DNA from: Caenorhabditis remanei
Lineage: Eukaryota > Nematoda > Chromadorea > Rhabditida > Rhabditidae
DNA: 64,000 nucleotides
Direction of reading: 5' to 3'
NCBI RefSeq assembly: GCF_010183535.1
Contig: NC_071333.1
Coordinates: 16,986,587-17,050,586, forward strand
The notes below the pieces were generated by a model, which saw only the letters and a program-made list of their open reading frames with translations, ran no database searches and had not been told where the DNA came from. Of this stretch, positions 12,456 to 23,219 are shown in pieces. Position 1 is the stretch's first letter; the number at the start of each line of letters is the position of its first letter. The translations under genes and the position numbers were made by a program.

Positions 12456-13271
12456 ATAAATAAATAACGTTTCAATAATTAAGTTTTTCCGTCCGATCAG
12501 TGTTCTATTTGAATGACCAACTAATTTACACTGAAAAAAGTTTCTAAAAAATTTTATCACTACATTTTCTACGAATTTATCAGGTAATCTTTCTAGAAAT
12601 TTGATATAAAAAGCTTGAAATAAAAAAACAATTCCCATGCGTCCTCGTAAATCGACATTCTGCAAACACTAGTACGCAAAAGACCACAGACAAACGCGTC
12701 ATCTAATAGGGTGCAGTTCACACAGAATAGAAGAGAGACAATGCAAAAAAGATGAATACAGCAAGGATTGAGTTTGAATAAACATCAGAGCCAATTTATA
12801 TCAGAGTCGATTAGGGGTACCATTGTTACCAACTGGAAAACCGAAGAAGAGAGAAAACAAGACCGAAAAAGTGAAAAGATTATTTAAAAAAGCAGTTTCA
12901 AAAGATGGGAATGAAATAAACTTTTGTTTTGAACCCACTTGAACTTCCAGACAGTTAAAGTATGGTAGCCCGTTCAGTGTATGCAACCATGATATGAAAT
13001 ATACAGGATGAATAGAATATTTTAGGATTTTCTAGTCTTCAAAAGTTATTTTTCGAAATGACACGAACTAACAAACTTGAAAACACATTAAATGGATTTT
13101 TCATTCTTTATCTTTATTTTACACGCTTGTTTACTTGTGTTAATTGTGTCAATCAAAACTGAATATCATTCATTTTTCTACTGGTTTGTTTCTCGTTCTT
13201 CCGCTCGATTTCCCGGTCGACACCGGCGCAACGCCGCGGCAAAATGTGTTCATGAAGATAGGAAACGCGTG

Positions 13272-13355
13272 CCGTCGATAGCTCAGTTGGTAGAGCGGAG
13301 GACTGTAGAGTCAGTGGGTATCCTTAGGTCGCTGGTTCGAATCCGGCTCGACGGA
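13272..13355 (+). tRNA. tRNA-Tyr (GTA) with an 11-nt intron
   Basis: The acceptor stem CCGTCGA (13272-13278) pairs perfectly with TCGACGG (13348-13354), with discriminator A at 13355. The D-arm is TAGCTCAGTTGGTAGAG. The anticodon stem-loop GGACTGTAG...ATCC carries GTA, interrupted one base 3' of the anticodon by about 13309-13319, the standard intron position. The T-arm holds GGTTCGAATCC. All arms are intact, so it should be functional. Confidence 0.95.
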
Positions 13356-13642
13356 TTTCTTTTTGGTTTTCTATTGTGAGAAGGAACAACTAGTTAGTGT
13401 AGACTTCATTAATTTGTTTTCAAAAGGACCTTATACTATAAGCTTGCAGGCCATTTTTGAGATGTACATCAAGTCTCACAACCAGATATCTGACTCTGTC
13501 CGTCACCATCTCTGAACATGTTTTTTGTTGCTGTAACTTGTTATCCCTGTGGATACATTAAAGAAAAACACATTTGTTAACAAGTAATTCATTCCATCCA
13601 GAAAACCAACACAATGGAGGATATGAATATCAAGATCTTGAA

Positions 13643-13997
13643 TTAGAAGTTAGCACGGCCACGTGGGCAGTTGAAGATTCCCATGCAGATCTCGGCACAG
13701 CAAGCCATGATCTCGACGCAAATGCAAACTGGGATGCAGTAGAATCGAGTTTCCTTCGGTGGTTCTGGCTCTTCTTGTTGGAATGTCTCGAATCTGTAAT
13801 ATGGAAATATGAAATGAGAAAATTAACTTTTTAGACATTTTTACACACAAAACTTCTGAAAACCGTATTACTTGAAAACAAAACCGGTTTCTTTTTCCAT
13901 ATTCCTTCAAAAGACGATTTGATTGGAAAACTTACGGAGATTGAGGTTGCGGTTGAGTAGTATGAACTTCTCCTGGAATCTGCTCGTAGCTCGACAT
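13643..13997 (-). CDS. Small Cys-rich tail-anchored protein (CYSTM-like), 70 aa
   Basis: Two short exons, 13997-13936 and 13793-13643 (phase 2), both bounded by good splice signals. The N-terminal half is polar and Pro/Gln-rich (MSSYEQIPGEVHTTQPQPQ). The C-terminal half is a compact Cys-rich hydrophobic segment, FYCIPVCICVEIMACCAEIC, ending in CPRGRANF. A disordered Pro/Gln-rich head plus a Cys-rich membrane-associated tail is the layout of CYSTM-type stress proteins. I infer membrane association; I do not claim orthology. Too small and spliced to stand out as an ORF. Confidence 0.7.
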
Positions 13998-15168
13998 TCT
14001 CTCACAAGCTGGTGGAAGGTGAAATAAATCCAAAAATGTGCACAGCTCGGGCAGAAGGGTCGTATTGTTTCCTGGCGACCGTTGCCATTTTCCATATAAA
14101 ATCTGAGCAACGGGGACAAATGTAAATCTGGGAAAGTGGTTGAGAGCTCTTACAACACGACTTTTTTCCTGTTAGTAACACAAAAAGGAGAAAAGCTCGC
14201 ATAAAACAAGTGTTGAATGTGGGAAAAAAACTTGGGAGAATGACGTGGGCGCCTGAAGCTACATCATGGGAGTTTTGATCTGGGAAATGGGGAAATTCAG
14301 GTGTGTTGAAAGTATCCGCATTCTCTTTAACATCCAATACCGTAAAAACTCAAATAGAAGTGCACCCGTTAGCGAGAGTTTGGAGCCCTATATCTCAACT
14401 TTATTTTTTAGTGAAAAAACTTTGATAGCAATCAAAGTTTTTTTCACTAAAAAATATTTAATAATTATTCAGCTATATTTTGTCAGTTGACAATTTTTTG
14501 ATATCTCCTTCAAGAAAAAAGATATACCACATCAAGTAGACTTTTCTGGGGTCACCTCCGTTAGGGGTTTTGCGGTAACTAAATGATCCCACGCCTGGAA
14601 TGGATTACCGCTGGTTTTCGTTGTCAGACCTGCTATATGTGTAGATGGGAACATGAGGATAGTCACCTATTTTCAATGTCAGATCGGTGGTTTCTAGATA
14701 GACGACTGAAAGTCAATTCTGAAGTTAGAAACACTTTTGGTACTTTTTGTGAAACTCATATCAGCTGGAAACTATAAATGCATTCCTTGAAATCGGAAAA
14801 AGAGGCGCACCTAGAGGTTTCTGTTTACAGCGGCATATGTTGGTTCGCAAAGAGAATGTCAAAAAGTTCCTAACCGACAAAACATAGCTGAATATTAATG
14901 GAATGTTTCTTCAGTTGTGAAACATTTCCAATTTTTAAAGACAGCCAAGATAGGATGCTTCAAACTCTTGCTCGTGGTGTGCCTCTATTAAAAGATTTAC
15001 GATATGTTGTGTTGTTATAATCTGGAAAGAAAAAGTAAAAACACAACACCATTTTTACATAAAACAAATTTATATCAAATAAAATGGTGAGAAAAATTTA
15101 GAGAAAAAGATAAAAGAAATTGACATTTGGATTGGGCGCAGTTTTGGGGACGGTGGCGGTGAAGAAGA
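13998..15168. other. Intergenic with nested inverted repeats
   Basis: No coding sequence seen. It contains a strong AT-rich hairpin at 14404-14454. A wider inverted pair surrounds part of it: CAGCTATATTTTGTC at about 14470 and GACAAAACATAGCTG at about 14877. This suggests an old MITE of about 0.4-0.6 kb. Confidence 0.45.
14404..14454. repeat. Near-perfect hairpin
   Basis: TTTTTTAGTGAAAAAACTTT followed by GAT, a 4-nt loop, then ATC and AAAGTTTTTTTCACTAAAAA. The stem is about 23 bp with one bulged T, very AT-rich. It probably belongs to a non-autonomous transposon; a small-RNA hairpin is possible but unsupported. Confidence 0.6.
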
Positions 15169-15476
15169 TTATTGCTGTTTGTCGGCGCTCGGAGTCGATA
15201 ACTGAAACAAAAATTGATTAACTAATACAGTTATAAAATTGTTTTAAAACTTACTTGTCCATCATAGTCTCTTTTTCGCGAAACTGGCGGATTTGTCGAT
15301 GACCTTTCTGTCTCCATGGCAGCAAGATATGGGTGAAGAGCAAGGGCGAACATCTTGATAAGAAGGTAAACTCGAAGTTTCTCCGTGTCTTTTGCCTTTT
15401 TTCCTTTTTTGATGGACGCCAACGCCAAATCGGTGAGTTGCTTGTTTGAGAAACGGGGAGTTGGAGTTGGATGCAT
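15169..15476 (-). CDS. Small basic protein, 84 aa, 'LRVxLL' family member 1
   Basis: Two exons, 15476-15255 and 15201-15169 (phase 0), give 84 aa. The start is the internal Met (MHPTPTPRFSNKQLTDL), which matches the length of the related genes. Core: LTDLALASIKKGKKAKDTEK, then LRVYLLIKMFALALHPYLAA, then a polar basic tail ending KRDYDGQLSTPSADKQQ. The pattern (amphipathic helix, Lys-rich linker, D/E-x-LR-x-x-LL, second helix, basic tail) recurs in the minus-strand genes at 32.8-33.2, 35.6-35.8 and 37.2-37.7 kb. I recognise no known domain; nuclear localisation is an inference from basic charge. Confidence 0.72.
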
Positions 15477-16045
15477 CTTAAAGTCATTTTTTGAATAAGA
15501 AGTCACAAAAATTAAATGAACACTTGAATCGTCGAACGAAACATAGGGGAAAACAAGTCATGAGTGGACATCACAAAATCGGACCATTGAATTAATACGT
15601 ATGGTCGTAATACACGAAATCAAACAAAAACAAACTGCACGCGCAACGACACTCCGCACTAACGCGTCCCCTACCCGTGTACACTCCTTTCCCTTTACCG
15701 TATGTCCAGGAGCAGTTTTGCATCACCACTCATTCACAGCCATCTTCACATTGTTCGAATTGTTTTCATTTTACTCTAATTTGGCTCTTACTACTTCCCA
15801 TTAGTTGTTTTGGAGGACATGTGTTTTGAGGCCGGCGGGTAAACGGTTGACGTTTCAGAATTTTAGTTAACAAAATATAATTTAAATAGTGTTATTTAGG
15901 TTTCAAATAATTTGAGCAAAATGCAGTCTCAACAAAGCGCGTTTGCATAGGTTCACCATGAAAAATCGTGCTTTTTCAGTTTGTTTCTTCTCTTATCTTT
16001 TGTTTTCCTGTATTTTGTCGTGATAATCAAAATGATCATCACACA

Positions 16046-16585
16046 CTGAATCAGTACCGCTTCTACGACAAGTCGGCCATTGGATTTGACGAGGCCGGAG
16101 CTCTTGCTGATTTTACTCGAATTCCACAGGGTGCTACCATCTTGAGGGGAACATGTCGGTTCCTTCTCTGTCGTCACATCTGATGCCGACGAAGCCGCTC
16201 ATGTTATTTTCCAGGTGAAGATCCTTATCCGTCCATTCTACTCCAACCAACCAATCCACGGAGTTCTCATTGTTTCTCGCATCCTTTCGGACCCATCACG
16301 CAACAAACAATGGCTCGGGGACGTCAAGTTTTGGCGGATCGTATTATCAGTATGAGAACCCAACTCAAGGACTTGCTCGCCAAGGAAGGTTCCACCCGCA
16401 ACTGGGAGCATATCAGTATTCGAATTGGAATGTTCTGCTTTTTCGGCATCCGCCAACAACAAGTCGAGAGACTCATCAAGGAGCACTCTGTCTATTTGAC
16501 CAAGGGCGGACGTATCTCTGTTGCTGGTATCTCTTCGAACAACGTCGCCTACCTGGCCCATGCTCTCCACCAAGTCACCAAGTAA
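16046..16585 (+). pseudogene. Broken aspartate aminotransferase, mitochondrial type (GOT2-like)
   Basis: The C-terminal part of a PLP-dependent aspartate aminotransferase is clear. RFYDKSAIGFDEAGALADF is followed by IPQGATIL, then [66 protein letters not shown] and a C-terminus [11 protein letters not shown] ending at 16585. It is not functional. The region between IPQGATIL and the SVVTSD block, which in the family holds the substrate and PLP-lysine segments, is deleted and the join is out of frame. A further one-base shift lies between GDVK and LADRIISM (about 16331-16335). No introns are visible, so a retrocopy or fused-exon remnant is possible. Confidence 0.88.
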
Positions 16586-16961
16586 ATTGGCGCTGTATTC
16601 CTTCTTCCCATCTAACTTATTCTATCTGTCATAATAGAATGTTGATTACTTTGTATTTCTGGTTTTCTTATTCTCCGTGTTAAATGACACTACGGTTTAT
16701 TGTATTTTTAGCTTCTGTTTATTCTGTTTATTTATTTTAATTCGATATGAAGGGCAAGGAGCCACTGATACAACCGAAGTGGATTCAAAAAGATAAATAA
16801 ATATTTGATGGGCCGATTCTGGAGGACGCAAAATTAGGTGGTAAAAAACTATTTTTCCCTTTGGAAATAGTAAAAAAAAGAGAAAAATAGTTTTGCCCTT
16901 TTTTTGCTACCTCGTGAATAGGCCAAAAACAAGAGAGGGAGGGGGGAGACAAGTAGAAACA
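16586..16961. repeat. Spacer with right copy of the inverted repeat (16737-16925)
   Basis: After the aminotransferase remnant, 16737-16925 is the reverse complement of 12247-12455. Blocks include CGATATGAAGGGCAAGGAGC and GATTCTGGAGGACGCAAAAT. The remaining sequence is a purine-rich stretch leading into the LINE 3' end. No gene. Confidence 0.65.
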
Positions 16962-18860
16962 TTAATAGTTGAGGGGAGAAAGAGTTAGATACTTAGACAA
17001 ATCAACATGTTTCAAGTTAGTTTTAAACGAACGGGAGGAAGATTTAACCGGGAAAGAAGAAACGGGTAGAGAATTCCAACAGTTTAAAGTACGGTTGGAC
17101 AAGAACTGGGAGCTGGATTTGTTACTATTTTTGATATTACAACGCAAATAAAATGGGTGTCTTCTTAGAGATTTAACAGATGGAATAAATGTAAATAAGG
17201 CATTTGCACAATAGATCTCTCTGCTGATAATTGATTTATATATAAATACCAAATCGAAAACTAATCTTCTGAGCTCCAGAGAGTCCAGTCCACATATATC
17301 CAGAGCGTTGAAATAGGATGTATATTCTATTCCAAATTTTTTGAAAATTCGATGAACAAATGACTTCTGAATAGATTCAATCTTCCGAATGTGAAGTTTG
17401 AGATAGGGCGAGAAAATGGTACATCCATACTCCAAGATAGGTCGAACATATATAATATAACATCTAATAAACACTTCCATAGTCGAATTCTTGAGAATAT
17501 TGAAAAGCATATTCACTCTGAATTGAGATCTCCTTAGAATAATGTTGACATGATGTGTGAAAGAAAGGTCGTCCGAAAAGAATATTCCCAGATCTCGAAT
17601 ATGCCTTACAAAAGGGAGTTTCAAACCCGAAATATGGAAATCCGGGGAAGATTTGCTTTTAAGGTTGCGTGTCGAGTGTTTGAACGCAATAACTTCACAT
17701 TTGTTTGGTGCGACTGTCATTTGCCACTGGGAGCACCAATCGGATATAATAGCTAAATCATTCTGCAATAAATTGGCATGCGGAGAGAAGAGTTTTAGAT
17801 CATCCGCGAACATTAATATATTGGATTCCACGTTGTCACTAATATCGTTGATGTATAGGAGGAAGAGAAGAGGACCAAGGACAGAGCCTTGTGGCACTCC
17901 ACTAATAACATCCATAGGTTTCGAGTAAATTCCATTTAGAGAAATTACCTGATTACGATTAGTCAGAAACGTGGATAACCAACGAAGAAGGTTTCCTTGA
18001 ACACCATATCCTTCGAGTTTGGTCAATAATTTGTTGTGCGGTACTTAGTCAAACGCTTTACTGAAGTCTATATAGATGGCAAAGTTGGCTTTGTGCCTTT
18101 CCAGATCTTGTAATAGAGAGCCTTGATAATGAATAAGTTGAGATTCGCAACTTCGGTAAGCGCGAAAACCGTATTGACTCCCATTCAATAGGCCGTTGAC
18201 ATTCAGGTGTTGGACCAAAACTCTTCTAAGAATGGTTTCCATAGTTTTACAGACACTGGACGTAAGTGCAATTGGCCTGTAGTTGTTACAGTCTGATCTA
18301 AGACCTTTTTTGTGCAACGGTACAACAATGGCTTTTTTCCAGATATGAGGTATGTTGCCAGTTGACAGTGATTTGTTGTAAATTAGAGTGAGTGGGAACG
18401 CGATGGCGGTGGCAACTCTCTTCAGAAATATAGCAGGAATCTGGTCCGGAGTTCGATTATGTCTGGGCTTGAGCTTTGCCATCACGGCTTCCACTATATA
18501 CGGTTCGAATTCGTAGCCATCGATAATAGAGTTGGACCTTGGTTTGAAGAATGGAACATTGCCATCATCATGCGTAAACACTTCCGAAAACCTGTCAGCA
18601 AACAGCTCCGCTTTGGTTATGTCATCACAGATAATTTCGCCATTGTTCTTGATGATACCGACCTCATGAAACGGTTTCATGTGGTCTTTCATAAATCTGA
18701 AGAAGGTTTTAGATGAACCAGTAGTAAGCTTTTTCTCGAGTTCCGATGTATCATAATCAGTGAGGGATTTTTTCAATAACGCACTAATGGCCTTGTAACG
18801 TTCAGTGTTACCCTCATTCCTCCATATGCTTGCCACTATTTTTTCAAAGAATGTGAGAAT
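16962..18860 (-). mobile_element. 5'-truncated non-LTR retrotransposon (LINE) with one nonsense codon
   Basis: The minus strand encodes a reverse transcriptase in two open segments of one frame: about 18860-18048, then a TAA at about 18045-18047, then through 16962. Motifs in order: WKKAIVVPLHKKG, NYRPIALTSSVCKTMETI, QYGFRAYRSCESQL, YIDFSKAFD, the stop, VPHNKLLTKL, SGVPQGSVLGPLLFLLYIND and the catalytic FADD (ILMFADDLKLF). A C-terminal region follows (YVRPILEYGCTIFSPYL; CWNSLP). The style is Jockey/CR1-like and unlike the RTE at 55 kb. The N-terminal endonuclease and ORF1 are missing, as expected from 5' truncation. The single stop follows the conserved Asp, so the copy is dead but not very old. 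Confidence 0.88.
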
Positions 18861-18899
18861 AAATAAGTTTGGTATAAAAAATTGATCATTGTAAATCCG

Positions 18900-19416
18900 G
18901 AAAAACGCTGGTTCCAAATATATATATTCAGTTTTTCCCTCGAGGCCTGGTATTCCAGAAAAACGAGGTCAAAGTTTTTTAACGAGAGTTTGGACCAATT
19001 TTCAAGATATAAACTTTTTAAAACAATAAAGACGAAAAACATTTTCCGAGTACTTCATCACTTTTCGAACATTAAATGATGGACAAATTTTTGAAATTTT
19101 TCGAAAAATTATTTGTTTAAAAAGTAGTTGTTTTTATTTGAAATTAATAGAACATTATTCGAATCTTGAAAAAGTGAGAAAGACCTGGTTAGAGAATCTT
19201 AAAAGTTTATTACAAAAAATGCAAATAAAATTTAGCGTGAATGAGGACCGAACCCACACCCTTCCTCACGCCACACCGTCTCACTACCACCAACACCACG
19301 CTGCCGATATTTTTAACACGTCGGTAAGGTAGTGGTCCAAACTTTGACCTCGTTTTTCTCGATTGCCAGGTCTCGAGGGCAAAAACTGAATATATATTTG
19401 GAATCAGCGTTTTCCC
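18900..19416. mobile_element. MITE with about 75-bp terminal inverted repeats
   Basis: Left end 18901-18975 and right end 19341-19416 are reverse complements with few differences. Shared blocks: AACGCTGGTTCCAAATATAT, CAGTTTTT.CCCTCGAG.CC and GAAAAACGAGGTCAAAGTTT. It is about 0.5 kb with no ORF. The middle (about 19240-19320) read on the minus strand has GGTGGTAGTGAG and, downstream, GGGTTCGGTCCTC, which resemble pol III A and B boxes. No target-site duplication could be fixed by eye. It abuts the 5' end of the LINE. Confidence 0.75.
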
Positions 19417-19735
19417 AGCTTTCCAAAAATATAGGTCACGAGAACACTATTCATAAGGAAGGACGGCGAGACGCAGAGAAACGAACAGTGTCAGTGAGGG
19501 ACGTGGCCGAGTTTTGGAGGAATAGTATTTTGAGGCCGGCGGGAAAACGCTGGCCGTGCGAGTCGTTTTTCTATCATTCCCGTTTTTTGTCTTTATTAAT
19601 TTTCTTTTTCTTCTCTTTCCCCCGTTTGTTTTTGCGCGACTTCTGATCGAATTGGTCGATTTTCTTCACACCAATCTTTATTTTATTTGTCCTCGAATAT
19701 ATTAATTTTTAGGTTAAATCGACCACTTTGCTGCC

Positions 19736-21195
19736 ATGGACCATCGTTTTGGTCTGACGTTCGATCAATGTTGGGATTTGAGGGCTGCCTCATTGAGGAA
19801 AGAGGTAAATCCGGATGACCTATACCGAATCGTGCTTCAAAAACCACTGCTCCATAAGATTGGAATCTTCGAGGAGGGTGAGCGGAACGATCCGGAAGGA
19901 TTTGACAATAGTGACGGAGAACTGAGTAGCGATGAGGATTTTGATGTGGAGCAAGATTTGAGGAATTCTCCAGCTGAGGATTTGGATTCTGATCGAGATG
20001 AAGACTCAGATGAGGACTCAGATGAGGACTCAGATGAGGACTCAGATGAGGACTCAGATGAAGACTCAGATGAGGACTCTAATGAGGACTCTAATGAGGA
20101 CTCAGATGATAACGCGAATGAAAATGGCTCTCAGAATATGGATAACGAAGGACAAAAAATTGAAGCTGAGAATATATTGATTGGAGCTCAACATGATTCT
20201 GGAATGAGACAAGAAGAGAATCCACGTAACTATCTGAACATAGAGCAAGGATCTTCGGGAACTCCCAATGTCCAAAAGCACTCTATGAAAGGAATCCCAC
20301 GTGATTCGGGTTTGGCGAGAAAACGAGAGATATCGCTTGTGAGTTGAATTTTGGTTTTATTTAGAGTCGAAACTGATGAGAAATTAGAGATTTATTGATA
20401 TTATTACAGGAGCGTCGGCGACAAATTCAAAGTGACTCGGATGATGATGAAACATCAGTAAAGACTGTCGAAGAATTGTCATTTGATGATCCTACTGCAA
20501 GTAATACTGCTCAACAAGTCTCTGCAACTGAAAACATCGGTGTTTCGTTCGACAGTGCATCATCAATAAATACCACTGGAAATGCAATCTCGACACCAAA
20601 TCAGCCAACTCATGAAGAAACTGGTCATGGACAAGACCGTCATCCTCGCAATATTCTGGCCACCGAGTCTGGATCATCTGGAAGCACCGGTGCCAACAAG
20701 CAATTAGATGAATCACCAGCGGAACGAAAAGCTCGCTTTGTCAAAATGCGCGAGGCTTATCTTGTGAGTTCAATTTTTCGTTTTATTTAGTGTTGAAACT
20801 AATGAGGAGTGAGGATATTATCGATATTATTACAGAAACGCCAACGACAATACGATAGTGATTCGGACGATGATGAGCCAACAGCCAAAATATCCAAGCA
20901 AGTCGTTGGATTGGATGATTCGACAGCTAGCAGTGATACTCAGAAAGCTACTCAAAACAACGAGATACCACAAGGATCGTCGCACAGTGCAATCGGTCGT
21001 GAAGACCAACAAGAGAATGGAAATAGTTTCGCTGAGCAAGAACTCAGTGAAATGGCTGACGTATGTGCAATTAAATATATATTTGTTACAATCTTATTGA
21101 TTGAATGATTACAGGAGCCAGCAGGTTCGCCACAAACCAGCCAATCAAGTGACGACGGAAAAGACTTCGGAATAAAGTCGAAGAACAACGAGTGA
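19736..21195 (+). CDS. Acidic repeat protein, paralogue 1 (420 aa)
   Basis: Four exons, 19736-20338, 20410-20763, 20836-21060, 21115-21195, all phase 0. An acceptor (TTTTTAG, about 19712) lies a little upstream of the ATG. It starts MDHRFGLTFDQCWDLRAASL, a short head shared with the gene at 45.5 kb; then DLYRIVLQKPLLHK is shared with the gene at 25.4 kb. The rest is highly acidic and low-complexity, including nine DSDE-type repeats (19997-20104). Exons 2 and 3 open with the same cassette (ERRRQIQSDSDDDE and KRQRQYDSDSDDDE), and the preceding introns are also alike. No signal peptide or membrane segment. I recognise no domain; acidic disordered proteins of this kind are often nuclear, an inference only. 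Confidence 0.85.
19997..20104 (+). repeat. 12-bp coding minisatellite, nine copies
   Basis: Nine tandem copies of GATGAGGACTCA with minor changes (GAA for GAG, TCT for TCA, AAT for GAT) encode repeated Asp-Glu-Asp-Ser. The period is a multiple of three, so copy-number change keeps frame. Confidence 0.95.
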
Positions 21196-21946
21196 TTCGA
21201 AAGACTCAACTACTTTCGACAAGACTTCTCAAATTTTTTGAATTTTTACCATTTTTAATAATTTTACCATTTTAATAGTTCCCCATTTTTAATAGTACAC
21301 AACGGGTTTTGTCCATAACGGTTTTTTCCCCGAATTTCTGAGAATGAAGTTTCAGATGTTTTGAATTTTTTGAATTTCTCTTCTTTACATATGTTGCGGT
21401 TTTTAGACAGACAAAAGCATTCAAAAGACGTTTAATTTTTCCAAAACGTTTTCTTATTCCCTGCATAACTAAAAATAAAAAGAATTCACTTTTCTCGTGG
21501 TATCTACTCGGAGCTTATCATTAAACCTACACAACCTATGTTTATTAATCACAATGGATTTGAAGTGAGCTCCACATTCATAAGGCTTGTTTTTTTCTTA
21601 AAATTTCAAAGAAAAATAATGCATGTGATATGAAACATTGAGTACGTGGATGAGCTGGTATCTTCCTAAAAAAAGGCGTCACATACCGATAGTTGAAATT
21701 TGGGTTTCAAGTGATTTCACTACATTTAGTTTCTTTCCATCTTCCGTATTTTACATGTTGTCATGAAAAATCGTTCATTTTCCTTTTTTTCCCTCTTACC
21801 GAAAAGGTTTTCTTGTTTTTTTTTTCAAAATAGCTTTTCTTCATAGTTAGTCATTTTAAACCATATAGCTTTTTTAGTTGATCATTTTTTAGTTGGACCC
21901 CTCTCTGGCTTACTGTAGCTCATAGAGACTCAGTGATGTTCGGTGT

Positions 21947-23219
21947 ATTAGGCTGAGTCATAAGTTTCTTTCTTTTTTGAGATGATTTTTGACACGCGAT
22001 TTCTCGAAAGCTAATAACTCACATAATGAGAAATATAATTGGTCAGTTCTTATAACTCATTGTGATTCTATCTGTGACTTGACGTCCGCCATCTGCTCAA
22101 TCTCAGCCGTAGACAAGTCAAAACACTTGAGGAACCCTTTTTTGGTACAATTTTTCGAATTCATTTTTTTCCTATAAAATTTTGGCGAGAATGTGTGAGT
22201 CATTCGGAATTAAAACAAGCAAGAACAATTATGTATAAAAAACTAATAAAGATATTTGAACTAAACAACGATGGTTTAATGCGGGTCTTTAAAGAAAGGT
22301 GACCATAAGCCATTTAGAGAGGTGCGAGTATTTTCGATTTTTCTTTAACGCTAGATAAAAATATCAGTGGAAATGTTTATTATTGAATAGAGTAGACATT
22401 GATGTTTTTAAATTTACTTTGTTTCGGATATTCACACCATTTGTCTTTTTTCGCAAGAAGCCCGAAGTCAACATCATCAAATTCACGTGATTTTTGAGTT
22501 TGATGAAGCCTTCTGCTCGTACTTTTGAATCAATCCACTAGATCTTTTGCACAATTTTAGAGTAATGTATCTACTGTTGATTACTTGTAACAGAATATTT
22601 CAGACTTGTTCGTGATCGTTGAAAAGAGACCCAGACTTCACTCAGGTCTACTTCACTAATATTCTCAAAAATGTGAAAATCTTAACAATCACATCAACCA
22701 AGTTTTATCACTTATTGGAATGACTTTGTTATACAGTTTTTTGTTGCATTACTTGCTTATGTTACTGTCTAACTTTTACAAATAGTTTGGTATAAATGCT
22801 CTCTCCAATATTTTAGTAATCGACTTAAACCCAGGAGAACATTGTTTTCTCATACCTGTCAGTCGTCTGATCATAAATTCTTTATCTTGGAGAGTTTTAT
22901 CCGAAACTAAATTGTTTTAACAAGACAAAGTCATTCTTCATAAATACCACTCGTTTCCTTATGAAAATTTCAGAATTTTGATATAAATCCGACTAGAATC
23001 AAAAATCTTTTCAAAATAGGAATTTGATTAGAGACAGAAAAAAACTGTCGTTTTCACGAGTGGACAGTCTGTGCACTAACTTGAAACATTTTTTGTTAGC
23101 CACTGAAAAGGTCATTATAATGCAAAAAAGTTTGGGTCGATAAACAATCATAGTACTTAGAAACTGGAAGTCAAAGTTCAACCCCAAAAAAAGAAAGAAA
23201 CTTATGACTCAACCTAATA
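21947..23219. mobile_element. Decayed mariner-like element
   Basis: The termini are inverted: TTAGGCTGAGTCATAAGTTT on the left (from about 21949) and, on the right, the complement of TTAGGTTGAGTCATAAGTTT. Each continues CTTTCTTTTTT and each is preceded by TA, as expected for a mariner inserted at TA. Length about 1.27 kb matches the family. The interior is full of stops. 'CAACGATGGTTTAATGCGGG' (about 22267) could be a relic of the QRWF..G region of the transposase, but I could not trace a frame. Confidence 0.65.

Larger units (their letters stand above)
8339..13271. other. Long gene-poor stretch
   Basis: Almost 5 kb with no coding sequence I can support. Contents: degenerate tandem repeats at about 8860-9330, a GC-rich patch with palindromes at 10211-10233, AT-rich DNA, and at 12247-12455 one arm of an inverted repeat whose other copy is at 16737-16925. 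Small ORFs (for example 11232-11552 on +, or 10596-10799 on -) are Lys/Phe-rich products of AT-rich DNA and I do not call them. A gene of short exons could be missed here. Confidence 0.5.

Noticed and set aside
16270..16683. 137-aa plus-strand ORF over the aminotransferase remnant
   Set aside because: Shadow frame of the pseudogene; the true frame is the one reading [11 protein letters not shown].
19997..20104. CRISPR-like regular repeat
   Set aside because: Units are contiguous without spacers and lie in a coding exon of a eukaryotic gene; it is a minisatellite.
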